Shown piece after piece: positions 26,136-34,072 of a stretch of 42,458 nt of DNA. Within the stretch, counting starts at the first letter, position 1. Each line of letters starts with the position of its first letter. The position numbers and the translations under genes were made by a program. The notes under the pieces are model-generated. The model saw only the letters and a program-made list of their open reading frames with translations, ran no database searches and was not told the origin of the DNA. Origin of the DNA: Paracoccaceae bacterium (lineage in GTDB: Bacteria > Pseudomonadota > Alphaproteobacteria > Rhodobacterales > Rhodobacteraceae); the NCBI GenBank assembly GCA_028150825.1, contig JAOGIM010000014.1:1-42458 (forward strand), read 5' to 3'.

Positions 26136-27038
26136 CTACCACATTTTCCAGTGAGTTAGTGCCGCTTCGGCGATCTCTTTACCCCATTCCTGAACAAAAT
26201 GCCCTCCCTCAGAAATTTCCATAACTGAAGGGCAATTTCGAATTTGGCTGTGCAGAAATTGCATCGCCTTATGGCCTAAAACGGGATCTTTCATTCCAAC
26301 GGCCATAAAACTTTCTCCGTCCCACCTGTTCCGCAGATAAGCGAGCGCACGTTTTGAAATCTCCACGCCTTCCATATCTGGCTCTGTCATGACCATCTGT
26401 GGAAAGCGGCGTACACCTGCTTTGTAGTTTATATCTGGAAACGGCGCGCTGTAGGCGTTTGCTTCGTCTTTTGATAGGATAGGCGTCGTGCGCATCATCA
26501 ATTTTTTGACGTCTAAATCTGGATTTGCGTTACTGTAGGCGCGCCATTCTTCAAAGCCTTGTCCTGCGCTGTGCCCCGTGGCAAGTGCTGTGTTCATAAC
26601 AAGTAGTCGTTTGAAACGGTCTGGTTCCTCAACAGGAAGCGTCAAACCAAGCAGACCGCCCCAGTCCTGAACGACGAGCGTTATGTTTTTAAGATCTAAT
26701 CGTCGCAAAAACGCTAGTATCATATTGCGGTGAAAAGTATATGTGTAATCTTTGTCATACACCGGTTTGTCAGACCTTCCAAATCCAAGCCAGTCCGGTG
26801 CAATAACCCGCGCACCAGAATCCAGAAAAGTCGGTATCATTTTGCGATAAAGATAGCTCCAAGTCGGTTGGCCGTGAAGACATAAGAAAAGTTCCTTCGA
26901 TGATGCGCTGCCTTCATCGATATAATGAACGCGCAAATCTTTAAAACCTTCCAAATCGTCCATGTATTTTGGTGTATATGGCCAGTCAGTGAGGTTTTCA
27001 AAAGCTTTTTCGGGCGTTCTTAGGGCTTGAGCGGTCAT
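26136..27038 (-). CDS. Haloalkane dehalogenase (DhlA/HLD-I-like)
   Basis: Alpha/beta-hydrolase of 300 aa that probably hydrolyses carbon-halogen bonds. The active site looks complete: nucleophile Asp125 in VVQDWGG with Trp126 behind it, HGQPTW (55-60) as oxyanion loop, Trp165 in GFEEWRAYS at the place of the second halide-stabilising Trp of DhlA, Asp251 in GMKDPVLG and His280 in SEGGHFVQEW. The segment YSAPFPDINYKAGVRRFP is close to DhlA, as I recall it. Fluoroacetate dehalogenases and epoxide hydrolases are alternatives but fit less well. A following beta-lactamase-fold gene may share its transcript. Confidence 0.9.
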   Translation of the reverse strand: MTAQALRTPEKAFENLTDWPYTPKYMDDLEGFKDLRVHYIDEGSASSKELFLCLHGQPTWSYLYRKMIPTFLDSGARVIAPDWLGFGRSDKPVYDKDYTYTFHRNMILAFLRRLDLKNITLVVQDWGGLLGLTLPVEEPDRFKRLLVMNTALATGHSAGQGFEEWRAYSNANPDLDVKKLMMRTTPILSKDEANAYSAPFPDINYKAGVRRFPQMVMTEPDMEGVEISKRALAYLRNRWDGESFMAVGMKDPVLGHKAMQFLHSQIRNCPSVMEISEGGHFVQEWGKEIAEAALTHWKMW

Positions 27039-27133
27039 GTCGTGGTGTCCTTATTTTAGGGTGGACGCTATTGATGGATAAGAATTAAGTTAGTGTTAAT
27101 CCAGAGTTGCTTTGGATTTAGAAGAGGTAAGTC

Positions 27134-27790
27134 ATGCCAAAAGAATATCGTCAACATGTGTTTAAACCACCCCAAGGGGCAACTGACTTCCTGTTGATAA
27201 GGCATGGTGAAAGCCAACCCGCCATTGCGGATCAACCGTTTCCGATGAAAGATGGCCATGGAGATCCAGAGCTCCATCCCAATGGCCATTTGCAGGCAAA
27301 GGCGGTCGCTGAACGGCTCAAATTGCATCCGATTAACACAATTTATGCCACCACTTTGCAACGCACGCATCAGACTGCGGCGCCTCTTGCCAAAGCGCTT
27401 GGACTGGTTCCAAAAACTGAGCCTGATCTGCGCGAAGTGTGCCTTGGAGAATGGGATGGGGGGCTTTATCGCATCAAAGCTGCAGAACGCGATCCTATAT
27501 TTCTTAAATCTATGCAGATGCAAGAGTGGGGTATTATTCCGGGTGCTGAGACCAACAATCAAGTGAAGGCCCGTGTTACGGCAGGCTTGCAGCGTATTGC
27601 GGCTGCTCATCCCGACGAACTGGTTGCCGTGGTTGTCCATGGTGGCGTGATCGCGGCAATATTGTCGGTGGCTACAGGAGCGAAAGCGTTTGCGTTTATG
27701 GGGGCTTCCAACGGCTCGATAAGCCGAATTGTTATGGATAAGGATCGAATTATCGTCCGTGGGTTTAACGATACAAACCATTTAGATTAA
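27134..27790 (+). CDS. Histidine phosphatase (phosphoglycerate-mutase-like) family protein
   Basis: Two-H phosphatase family protein of 218 aa. The phosphohistidine motif is FLLIRHGESQPA (Arg23, His24, Gly25, Glu26), IYATTLQRTHQTAAPLAKAL follows, LREVCLGEWDG supplies the acid, and VVVHGGVIAAIL holds the second histidine. A GAGGT ribosome binding site lies 7 bases before the ATG. Substrates range from phosphoglycerate to sugar phosphates and ribazole phosphate. The presence of a cobalamin cluster in the window makes CobC tempting, but the distance and the sequence do not support it. It is convergent with, and 4 bases overlapping, the MDR gene. Confidence 0.88.
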   Translation: MPKEYRQHVFKPPQGATDFLLIRHGESQPAIADQPFPMKDGHGDPELHPNGHLQAKAVAERLKLHPINTIYATTLQRTHQTAAPLAKALGLVPKTEPDLREVCLGEWDGGLYRIKAAERDPIFLKSMQMQEWGIIPGAETNNQVKARVTAGLQRIAAAHPDELVAVVVHGGVIAAILSVATGAKAFAFMGASNGSISRIVMDKDRIIVRGFNDTNHLD

Positions 27791-28782
27791 TCCATTGTCA
27801 CAACGACTTTTCCAAGTGCTTTGCGTTCTGCAACATACGATATGGCTTTATCGGCGTCTTCCAGTTTAAAAGCTTCAGTAATTTGGGGTTTGACCTGTTT
27901 CTTATTGTACATATCAAAAAGCTCAGCCAAATAGACTTCATGCTTTTTGGGGTCGCGTAATGTGAAGGCCCCCCAAAATACGCCAACAATTTGACAACTT
28001 TTTAGCAACGTAAGGTTTAAAGGAATCTTTGGGATACCAGCGGGAAAGCCCACCACTAGAAACCTACCGTTCCAAGCCATTGTCCTGACAAGGGGCTCGG
28101 CATAATCGCCTCCGACCGCATCATAAACCACATTTACGCCATTCGTGCCAACAATATTTTTGATGTTATTTGACAAAGCCTTTTGTGCGTCTTTGTCCAT
28201 CTTTTTTGGATAAATAATGGCGTCATCGGCACCGATTTGACGGCAAAAGTCAGCTTTCTCCTGTGATGACACAGCGGCGATCACTTTTGCCCCCATTGCT
28301 TTGGCAATTTCAATTGCTGCAACACCAACGCCACCGGCTGCTCCTGAGATTAAAAGTGTTTCTCCAGCCTTTAAATTTCCCCGGTCGCGGAGTGCATAAT
28401 GTGATGTTCCATAAGTGAAAATAAAACAAGCAGCGTCCTCAAATGGCATCTTATCCGGTATTTTGACGACTTTATCTGCATCCACCGTTATGTGACTAAC
28501 AAAGCCACCAAACCCGGGTACTGCTAGAACCCGTTCTCCTTCAGTAAAATTATCGACGTCTTTGCCAATCGCTTCAATGATACCCGCAACTTCGCCACCA
28601 GGGGCAAATGGACGGGTTGGTTTGATTTGATACAAATCACGAATAATGAGCGTATCGGGAAAGTTAACCCCAGCAGCCTTGACACAAATCAATACTTCAT
28701 TTGGCTTAGGTTGCGGAGTTGGACACTCAGTCAATTCAAGTGTTTCTGGGCCTCCTGGAGCAGTACTAAACATGGCTTTCAT
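27787..28782 (-). CDS. Quinone-oxidoreductase-like MDR (zinc-free alcohol dehydrogenase family)
   Basis: NADPH-dependent MDR enzyme of 331 aa, NADPH:quinone oxidoreductase type. It has VCIKAAGVNFPDTLI-like sequence (VKAAGVNFPDTLIIRDLY), FAPGGEVAGIIEAIG, the dinucleotide-binding LLISGAAGGVGVAAIEIAK, and the C-terminal GVFWGAFTLRDP and ALGKVVVTMD. No zinc-binding cysteines are seen. These enzymes reduce quinones or activated alkenes such as enones or acrylyl-type substrates. The real substrate is unknown. Nearby acyl-CoA genes suggest an enoyl-type reduction, which is inference. Confidence 0.9.
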   Translation of the reverse strand: MKAMFSTAPGGPETLELTECPTPQPKPNEVLICVKAAGVNFPDTLIIRDLYQIKPTRPFAPGGEVAGIIEAIGKDVDNFTEGERVLAVPGFGGFVSHITVDADKVVKIPDKMPFEDAACFIFTYGTSHYALRDRGNLKAGETLLISGAAGGVGVAAIEIAKAMGAKVIAAVSSQEKADFCRQIGADDAIIYPKKMDKDAQKALSNNIKNIVGTNGVNVVYDAVGGDYAEPLVRTMAWNGRFLVVGFPAGIPKIPLNLTLLKSCQIVGVFWGAFTLRDPKKHEVYLAELFDMYNKKQVKPQITEAFKLEDADKAISYVAERKALGKVVVTMD

Positions 28783-28919
28783 TCGTTATCTCGCAATTTT
28801 GCAATTAGGACGTGTCGACATAGTTGATCATAGCGGCGACCATACTTGTCAATCAAAATATGAAATGCCAAGCTCAACCCTGGAAAATGAGTTCTCACAG
28901 GAACAAAAATTGTGCAGTC

Positions 28920-29452
28920 AATTACAAGTGATATCGATGTCTTTAGTCAGAAAATTAAAAGCTGGCTTGAGAGCAATCGCCCAAAGGCTATACGCTATTG
29001 GCGCATAGTGAAAGTGCTGTTTCCTGGAGTGAAAAGAATTGGAAATTTTCATCTAAAGGTCGAAAGACATGGATGAAAAATGCCTCAAGCGCCGGTCTTA
29101 CCAAACTGACTTGGCTTTACCGCTATTATGGCGCAGGTTTGAACTGGACTTGCGAAAAGATATATTTAGAAGAGCTTAACAAGCTGCAAGCACGCTTACT
29201 GCGACAAAGCTTTGGGATTTGGATGCCTGAAGAAGTCCCTCGCAATGCGACGCTCGCAGTGTCTCTTGCTAAAGCTTGTGCGATAAAAATAGCAAAGCTT
29301 GCCGTTGCCGAAGGCTTTTAGATGCATGGAGGTATTGGAATGACTGACGCATTTGATATAGAATTTTACTGAAGGGCGCTCGCGCAGCGAGCGGATGGCT
29401 GGGAGATTGCAGCTATCATGCAGAACAGGTTGCCAAATCGCGTGGCTTTTGA
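28920..29452 (+). pseudogene. Acyl-CoA dehydrogenase remnant joining an N-terminal and a C-terminal part
   Basis: The start reads FSQKIKSWLESNRPKAIR, then after shifts WKFSSKGRKTWMKNASSAGL, RYYGAGLNW and LLRQSFGIWM, matching the N-terminal third of acyl-CoA dehydrogenases (WP-YGGAGL, ESFGIWML). The next residues, RNATLAVSLAKACAIK, and after a stop MHGGIGMTDAFDIEFY and a final SRGF, match the extreme C-terminus. The whole catalytic middle is gone, so a deletion has joined two ends, possibly of two adjacent dehydrogenase genes. Stops and shifts also occur. It lies 53 bases upstream of the thiolase. Boundaries are approximate. Confidence 0.85.
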
Positions 29453-29505
29453 GAAAAGTCTGAGTTTCAGGCTAAATATTACGAAATGAATAAAGGAACA
29501 AGAAA

Positions 29506-30702
29506 ATGAGAAGTGCTGTCATTATATCTACTGCGCGCACACCAATTGGTAAGGCTTATCGTGGATCATTCAATGCAACCACCCCGCAGGCTCTGACGGC
29601 TCATGCCCTGACTCACGCCGTTAAACGGGCAGGGATTGAACCTGATCAGATCAGCGATTGTATTATCGGGTCGGCGTTGCAACAGGGACATCAAGGTGCT
29701 AATATCGCCCGCCAAGCGGCAGTCCGGGCCGGATTTCCTGTGACGGTTGCCGGCATGTCGCTTGACCGGCAATGTGCCAGTGGGATGATGGCTATTGCAA
29801 CTGCGGCAAAACAAGTTGTGATGGATGGCATGGATGTTGCGATTGGCGGTGGGGTTGAAAGTATATCGATGGTGCAAACGTCAGATTTGCGCGTTGCAAG
29901 CGACCCTTGGTTGGCAGAGCACAAGCCAGAGATTTATATGTCCATGCTTGAAACGGCGGAAACTGTTGCCGCACGGTATTGCATTAGCCGCGAGTTACAG
30001 GATGAATACGCGCTGCAATCTCAGCGCCGCACGCATCAGGCGCAGGAAGCTGGACATTTTGATCATGAAATTGTGCCAATGAGTACGGTCATGAAATTTC
30101 AGGATCGCAAAACGGGGAAGATTTCAGAGCATCAAGTAACTCTTGAAAAAGATGAAGGTAACCGTCCGAGTACAACGTTAGAAGGGCTGAACAATTTGGC
30201 GCCAGTTTTCAAGGGTGGACTTCATATCAAAGAGGGCGGTTATATTACAGCGGGGAACGCCAGCCAGTTGTCCGATGGCGCCTCTGCCAGTGTCGTTATG
30301 GAAGAAAAGCTTGCTCAACAACGCGGTCTTGAGCCTTTGGGCCGTTATATCGGCGTCATGGCAAGTGGGTGCGAACCTGACGAAATGGGTATTGGCCCCG
30401 TTTATGCGGTTCCCAAACTGCTTGCGGCGCATGGTCTTAAAATGGATGATATCGGGCTGTGGGAATTGAACGAAGCCTTTGCTGTTCAGGTTCTGTACTG
30501 TCGCGATAAACTTGGTATCCCTGACGAGCTCTTGAATGTAGATGGAGGGGCAATTTCAGTTGGTCATCCTTATGGCATGTCTGGTGCAAGAATGGTAGGA
30601 CACGCCTTAATTGAAGGAAAAAGACGTGGTGCTAAATACGTAGTCAGTACAATGTGTGTCGGTGGCGGTATGGGGGCAGCGGGCCTTTTTGAAGTACTGT
30701 AA
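29506..30702 (+). CDS. Acetyl-CoA acetyltransferase (thiolase)
   Basis: Thiolase of 398 aa with all three catalytic elements: Cys90 in [11 protein letters not shown], His354 in [15 protein letters not shown], and Cys384 in [13 protein letters not shown]. The NEAFAVQ motif is also present. It makes or cleaves 3-oxoacyl-CoA. Which direction and chain length apply cannot be told. A good AAAGGAAC site precedes the ATG. The gene stands intact between two decayed genes (acyl-CoA dehydrogenase and LivF), which suggests that it is kept for another use such as the acetoacetate branch at 36-38 kb. Confidence 0.94.
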   Translation: MRSAVIISTARTPIGKAYRGSFNATTPQALTAHALTHAVKRAGIEPDQISDCIIGSALQQGHQGANIARQAAVRAGFPVTVAGMSLDRQCASGMMAIATAAKQVVMDGMDVAIGGGVESISMVQTSDLRVASDPWLAEHKPEIYMSMLETAETVAARYCISRELQDEYALQSQRRTHQAQEAGHFDHEIVPMSTVMKFQDRKTGKISEHQVTLEKDEGNRPSTTLEGLNNLAPVFKGGLHIKEGGYITAGNASQLSDGASASVVMEEKLAQQRGLEPLGRYIGVMASGCEPDEMGIGPVYAVPKLLAAHGLKMDDIGLWELNEAFAVQVLYCRDKLGIPDELLNVDGGAISVGHPYGMSGARMVGHALIEGKRRGAKYVVSTMCVGGGMGAAGLFEVL

Positions 30703-30769
30703 TCCGGATAGATAAATTCAAAATCAGGATTATTCGCTTTTTTGAAAATAATTTTCAAAGGGAGTTTTA

Positions 30770-31191
30770 ATGTCCTTTGGACGAATTTATGGCATAATTC
30801 CGGTCAAAAAGATGGTAGTGGTCGCTGGCCCACGGAGCATATGTTCGAGATGTTTTCAAATTTGAGTGAGCGCGCAGATGTAGAAGCGAGCGTTCTTTCT
30901 GCTGCTGGAGAGCAATAGATGTTGACAATGTGTCATACTTTGACGGGAGTTCCCTGTCTTATGATGATTGATGAACCAACCGAAGGTCTCTGTCCACAAA
31001 TGGTACAAAGAGTTGCCTCATTACTTAAAGTGAACGCAAATCGCGGCATTGCAACCTTGCCTGGAGAGCAAAAAATGGCGATTGCCATGAATTTTGCCCA
31101 CCAGGTCCACTTGATGGGACACGGTAAAGTGGTGTGTGAGTGAACGGCAGAGGAACTTAACTCAAGGGATGATATTCGCAAGAAATGGTAA
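30770..31191 (+). pseudogene. Remnant of LivF-type branched-chain amino acid ABC ATPase
   Basis: Read across an in-frame TAG, the sequence gives GRWPTEHMFEMFSNLSERAD, SAAGEQ, then after the stop MLTMCHTLTGVPCLMMIDEP (Walker B region of an ABC ATPase), TEGLCPQMVQ, MGHGKVVCE and, after another stop, TAEELNSRDDIRKKW. This is the C-terminal half of LivF (GGEQQML, MIDEPTEGLAP, GTAEEL). The stop falls where LivF has Gln, so CAG to TAG is likely. The Walker A half is missing. The other liv genes are not in the window. Confidence 0.88.
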
Positions 31192-31232
31192 GAAGTTAAA
31201 TGATCCTGTGTGTTTTTTGAATTGTGGCATTC

Positions 31233-31832
31233 TTAGCTTTGACTGAGATGGTATTCTATATCTGCTAGGCCTTCCTTGCCAAAGAACATTTCATCCCCAA
31301 CAAACATAGTTGGTGCTCCAAAAATATCGCGAGCAACTGCGTCATTGGTTGCATCTATAAGTGCGGATTTTATTTCAGGCATCTGGGTAGCGGCCATAAT
31401 TTGCTTTGCGGGTAAGTTTGACTCCGTAAGGGCTTCTGCTATCACGTTAGGGTCATCCATTTTCTTTGCATCGACCCACATGGCTTCAAATATAACACGG
31501 GTATATTCTTCTTGCCAGTCATGGCCCATTGCATAAATCGCACCCCGCATAAGACCGATCGTCATAACGGGGAAATTCGGATTTGGACGATATGGCAGTT
31601 TGTGCCGCGCAACAAATCGCTCTGTTTCTCGCGTGTCATAGGCTAATTTACCTTTGACCTCTGCAAAAGCGTCTATTGGGCTTTTGTTGTTGGAAAGTTT
31701 AAAAACACCCCCTAACAAAATGGGTTTAGGTATTATCTTTACATCATATTTTTGTGCAATAAGTGGCAGAAGTTTGTACGCAAAATATGATTTTGGACTT
31801 CCAAAATCGTAATAAAATTCAATGTCTTGCAT
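31233..31832 (-). CDS. 2-hydroxychromene-2-carboxylate isomerase / kappa-GST family (DsbA fold)
   Basis: Thioredoxin-fold DsbA-like protein of 199 aa, similar to HCCA isomerase and kappa-class glutathione transferases. It begins IEFYYDFGSPKSYFAYKLLP (the Ser-Pro region that replaces the CXXC of DsbA), and has IIPKPILLGGVFK, AIYAMGHDWQEEYTRVIFEA and the C-terminal IFGAPTMFVGDEMFFGKE. The frame opens at a TTG (31838), but the ATG at 31832 overlaps the stop of the preceding SDR gene (TAATG) and is preferred. It needs glutathione in known members, which fits the GST gene in the same operon. The substrate is unknown. Confidence 0.9.
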   Translation of the reverse strand: MQDIEFYYDFGSPKSYFAYKLLPLIAQKYDVKIIPKPILLGGVFKLSNNKSPIDAFAEVKGKLAYDTRETERFVARHKLPYRPNPNFPVMTIGLMRGAIYAMGHDWQEEYTRVIFEAMWVDAKKMDDPNVIAEALTESNLPAKQIMAATQMPEIKSALIDATNDAVARDIFGAPTMFVGDEMFFGKEGLADIEYHLSQS

Positions 31833-32566
31833 TACCAATTTTCTCCAAACGGTCTAAGATCAAGCTCGTGTGTCCACCCGTCCCGGGTTTGATGATAGAG
31901 CATCCAATAGGTCTGTGCGACGGACTGAGGCAACATTAGCGTATCGGCTTCAATGGTTTGCGGGTCTCTTCCGCTGGACCGGATGCGCTCGCGGACAAAT
32001 TCCGTATCGACCCCAGCATCTATGATCAAATGTGCAACATGAATATTCTTGGGCCCTAGCTCTCTCGCAAGGCTTTGAGAAAGCATTCGCAAACCGGCTT
32101 TGCCTGCTGAAAATGCGCTATAGCCTGGCTTGCCTCGTATGCTGGCAGAAGCGCCAGTGAAAAATATTTTCCCTTTCCCCCGCGGGACCATATATTTTGC
32201 CGCCTCGCGACCGCTCAGAAAACCTGAAAAACAGGCCATTTCCCAAACTTTGCGAAATACGCGAGTAGTGGTTTCAAGGATTGGAAAATAGACATTTCCA
32301 CCAACGTTAAAAACGACAAGATCAATTGGGCCAACGGTGTCTTCAATATTTTTAAATACATGCTCGGTGACCTCTTCATCGCGCGCATCAAATTTATAAC
32401 CGTGAACTTGACCTCCAATGGCACGAAGCTCTTTTATAAGGACCTCTAGTCTATCCTCATTACGCCGCCCCAGGCAGACTGTAAATCCGCCTTCGGCAAA
32501 GCGTTTGGCAATCGCGGCTCCGATGTAATCACCAGCACCCACGATCAAGACGATAGGAGCATTCAT
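31832..32566 (-). CDS. SDR-family oxidoreductase with Phe at the usual catalytic Tyr
   Basis: Short-chain dehydrogenase/reductase-like protein of 244 aa. The nucleotide site is IVLIVGAGDYIGAAIAKRFA, with GRRNEDRL after the second strand and DLVVFNVGGNV corresponding to NNAG. At the active-site helix I read AFSAGKAGLRML, so the position four before the Lys is Phe, not Tyr. It is followed by ARELGPKNIHVAHLIIDAGV. I recall a natural subgroup of this kind, so this need not be damage. It sits between GST (ATGA overlap) and the isomerase (TAATG overlap), so it is probably translated with both. Confidence 0.9.
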   Translation of the reverse strand: MNAPIVLIVGAGDYIGAAIAKRFAEGGFTVCLGRRNEDRLEVLIKELRAIGGQVHGYKFDARDEEVTEHVFKNIEDTVGPIDLVVFNVGGNVYFPILETTTRVFRKVWEMACFSGFLSGREAAKYMVPRGKGKIFFTGASASIRGKPGYSAFSAGKAGLRMLSQSLARELGPKNIHVAHLIIDAGVDTEFVRERIRSSGRDPQTIEADTLMLPQSVAQTYWMLYHQTRDGWTHELDLRPFGENW

Positions 32567-33171
32567 TTATTTGAGGCCGTCTGAAATGCGTCTCTGCTTT
32601 CAAGTCTTGTGATATAGTCGACCAAATTAGGTTTATCAGCCATATCAATTCCAAGACGTTGGGACATGATAACTGCATGCCCAGTCATAAACTCAGCAGC
32701 TGTCATTTCTGATCCAACAAGATAATCTTTATCCGCCAAATTTTCATTTACGGCATATAACATTTGGTTCAATAGCTTGCCTGCACGTTTGACATTAACT
32801 TCCGTACGCCGTTCAGGTGCCAGCAACACCGTTTCGACAACTAGAGTATTGATAGGGGGCATAATCATACCTTCCGCGTAATGGAACCATTGTAAATAGC
32901 TGGCAAAAGCTGGACTGTCAGATGGGGGAACAAACCGTCCATTGCTGTATTTTGCCAACAGATATTGAACAATTGCGCCACTCTCAAATAATCGAATGTC
33001 GCCGTCTTGCAGGGTTGGGACACGTCCCACCGGATGCAGTGCGAGATACTCAGGTTCGCGCATGGATCTCTCACCAAGAGAAAATTTATGAACTTCATAT
33101 TCAAGGCCCAATTCTTCCAAAATCCATGCAACTCTAACGGCGCGGCTTTCTCGAGCGTAATATAATTTCAT
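32563..33171 (-). CDS. Glutathione S-transferase
   Basis: GST of 202 aa with a thioredoxin-fold N-terminal domain, KLYYARESRAVRVAWILEEL, PVGRVPTLQDGDIRLFESGA (cis-Pro and the ESGAI glutathione-binding motif), and an alpha-helical C-terminal domain with MTAAEFMTGHAVIMS. AGGAGA lies about 8 bases before the ATG. It heads an operon with the SDR and the kappa-type isomerase, suggesting a glutathione-dependent conversion of some electrophile. The substrate is not predicted. Confidence 0.92.
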   Translation of the reverse strand: MKLYYARESRAVRVAWILEELGLEYEVHKFSLGERSMREPEYLALHPVGRVPTLQDGDIRLFESGAIVQYLLAKYSNGRFVPPSDSPAFASYLQWFHYAEGMIMPPINTLVVETVLLAPERRTEVNVKRAGKLLNQMLYAVNENLADKDYLVGSEMTAAEFMTGHAVIMSQRLGIDMADKPNLVDYITRLESRDAFQTASNK

Positions 33172-33227
33172 TTTGCGTCTCCTGTTTGGGCGTATATCGT
33201 CTATTGAACGCGCTATATTTTACATTA

Positions 33228-33257
33228 AGCGTAGCGTCACGATTTGAACTCTGTCAA
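33228..33257 (-). promoter_or_regulatory. Tentative promoter of the GST-SDR-isomerase operon
   Basis: On the minus strand a perfect TTGACA (33257-33252) stands 18 bases before TACGCT (33233-33228). It lies about 57 bases before the GST start. The -10 is poor, so the call is weak. The 141-base region also has to carry a promoter for the divergent crotonase gene. Confidence 0.3.
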
Positions 33258-33312
33258 CACCACGCTAAGATCCTGGCGAAACAAATGAAAATGACGTTGG
33301 GGAGTTTTAGAA

Positions 33313-34068
33313 ATGAGTGATCCAGATTGGCTTAGATTAGAATTGCAGAGTGATGGTATAATGCTGGTCACAATGCAAAACGCTCCAGTAAACGCGCTAA
33401 ACCCTAGTCGCCTTCAAGACTTGGAAAGCTTATTCTCAAAATTAGCGGCTGACACAGCGACTAAAGTCGTGGTCTTGGCGAGTGATCTAAAAGTATTTTC
33501 TGCCGGTCTTAATCTTAAAGAAGCCCAGCATTATGATCTCGCCGACCAGAAAGCTATCGTCGATGGTTTCCATAAAACGTTTTTAAAAATATTCGCATTT
33601 CCCAAACCGTTGATAGTGGCTGTTGAAGGTGCAGCAATCGCAGGTGGATTTTTTCCAGTTATATGTTCAGATTACCGTGTTGCGGGACCGCGCGCAAGCT
33701 TTGGTTTGGCAGAGGTCAGGGTCGGTGTTGGAATGCCCGCTGGCTTAATGGAAATTATTCGCTCAATGTTATCACCTAATGATCTCCGGCTCATTCTGCA
33801 AAGTGGGTCTGCAATCCAAGTTGACGCCGCAATACAAGCTGGCATCGTGGATGAGTTGGTCCAAGTAGGAGGCGCATTGGATCAAGCCCTAAAAATAGCG
33901 CGAGATTATGCGAAGATACCCTCAAAAGCTTATGCAACCGTCAAACATCAAATTCGTGCAGACACAATTGCCATTTTAAAAATTGAGGTTGAGAAAAGTG
34001 CGTCTTCTGATCCTATCCCTTGGTTTACTGAAGAGACGGCAACCGCTATGGCAAAAATGATTGGGTAA
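33313..34068 (+). CDS. Enoyl-CoA hydratase/isomerase (crotonase) family protein
   Basis: Crotonase-fold protein of 251 aa with LKVFSAGLNLKEA (the first oxyanion-hole strand) and VEGAAIAGGFFPVICSDYRV (the second). AEVRVGVGMPAG carries a Glu at the position of Glu164, while the Glu144 position is not acidic (GGFFPVICSD). One acidic residue points to an isomerase or another activity rather than a classic hydratase. This is inference. GGGGAG precedes the ATG. A second, decayed crotonase gene starts only 4 bases downstream. Confidence 0.88.
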   Translation: MSDPDWLRLELQSDGIMLVTMQNAPVNALNPSRLQDLESLFSKLAADTATKVVVLASDLKVFSAGLNLKEAQHYDLADQKAIVDGFHKTFLKIFAFPKPLIVAVEGAAIAGGFFPVICSDYRVAGPRASFGLAEVRVGVGMPAGLMEIIRSMLSPNDLRLILQSGSAIQVDAAIQAGIVDELVQVGGALDQALKIARDYAKIPSKAYATVKHQIRADTIAILKIEVEKSASSDPIPWFTEETATAMAKMIG

Positions 34069-34072
34069 CAAA

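Noticed and set aside
27068-27781. 237-residue minus-strand frame opposite the histidine phosphatase
   Set aside because: The plus strand encodes the RHGES motif with a good ribosome site. The opposite product shows no family features.
27134-27790. Histidine phosphatase taken as CobC (alpha-ribazole phosphatase)
   Set aside because: It is about 10 kb from the cob genes, not under a B12 riboswitch, and only the general family motifs are present.
28998-29321. 107-residue open frame as an independent gene
   Set aside because: Its content is acyl-CoA dehydrogenase sequence with its middle deleted, and the flanks continue the homology in other frames. It is part of a pseudogene.
30919-31143. 74-residue open frame as a small protein
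   Set aside because: It is the Walker B half of LivF without Walker A, with LivF homology continuing beyond stops on both sides.
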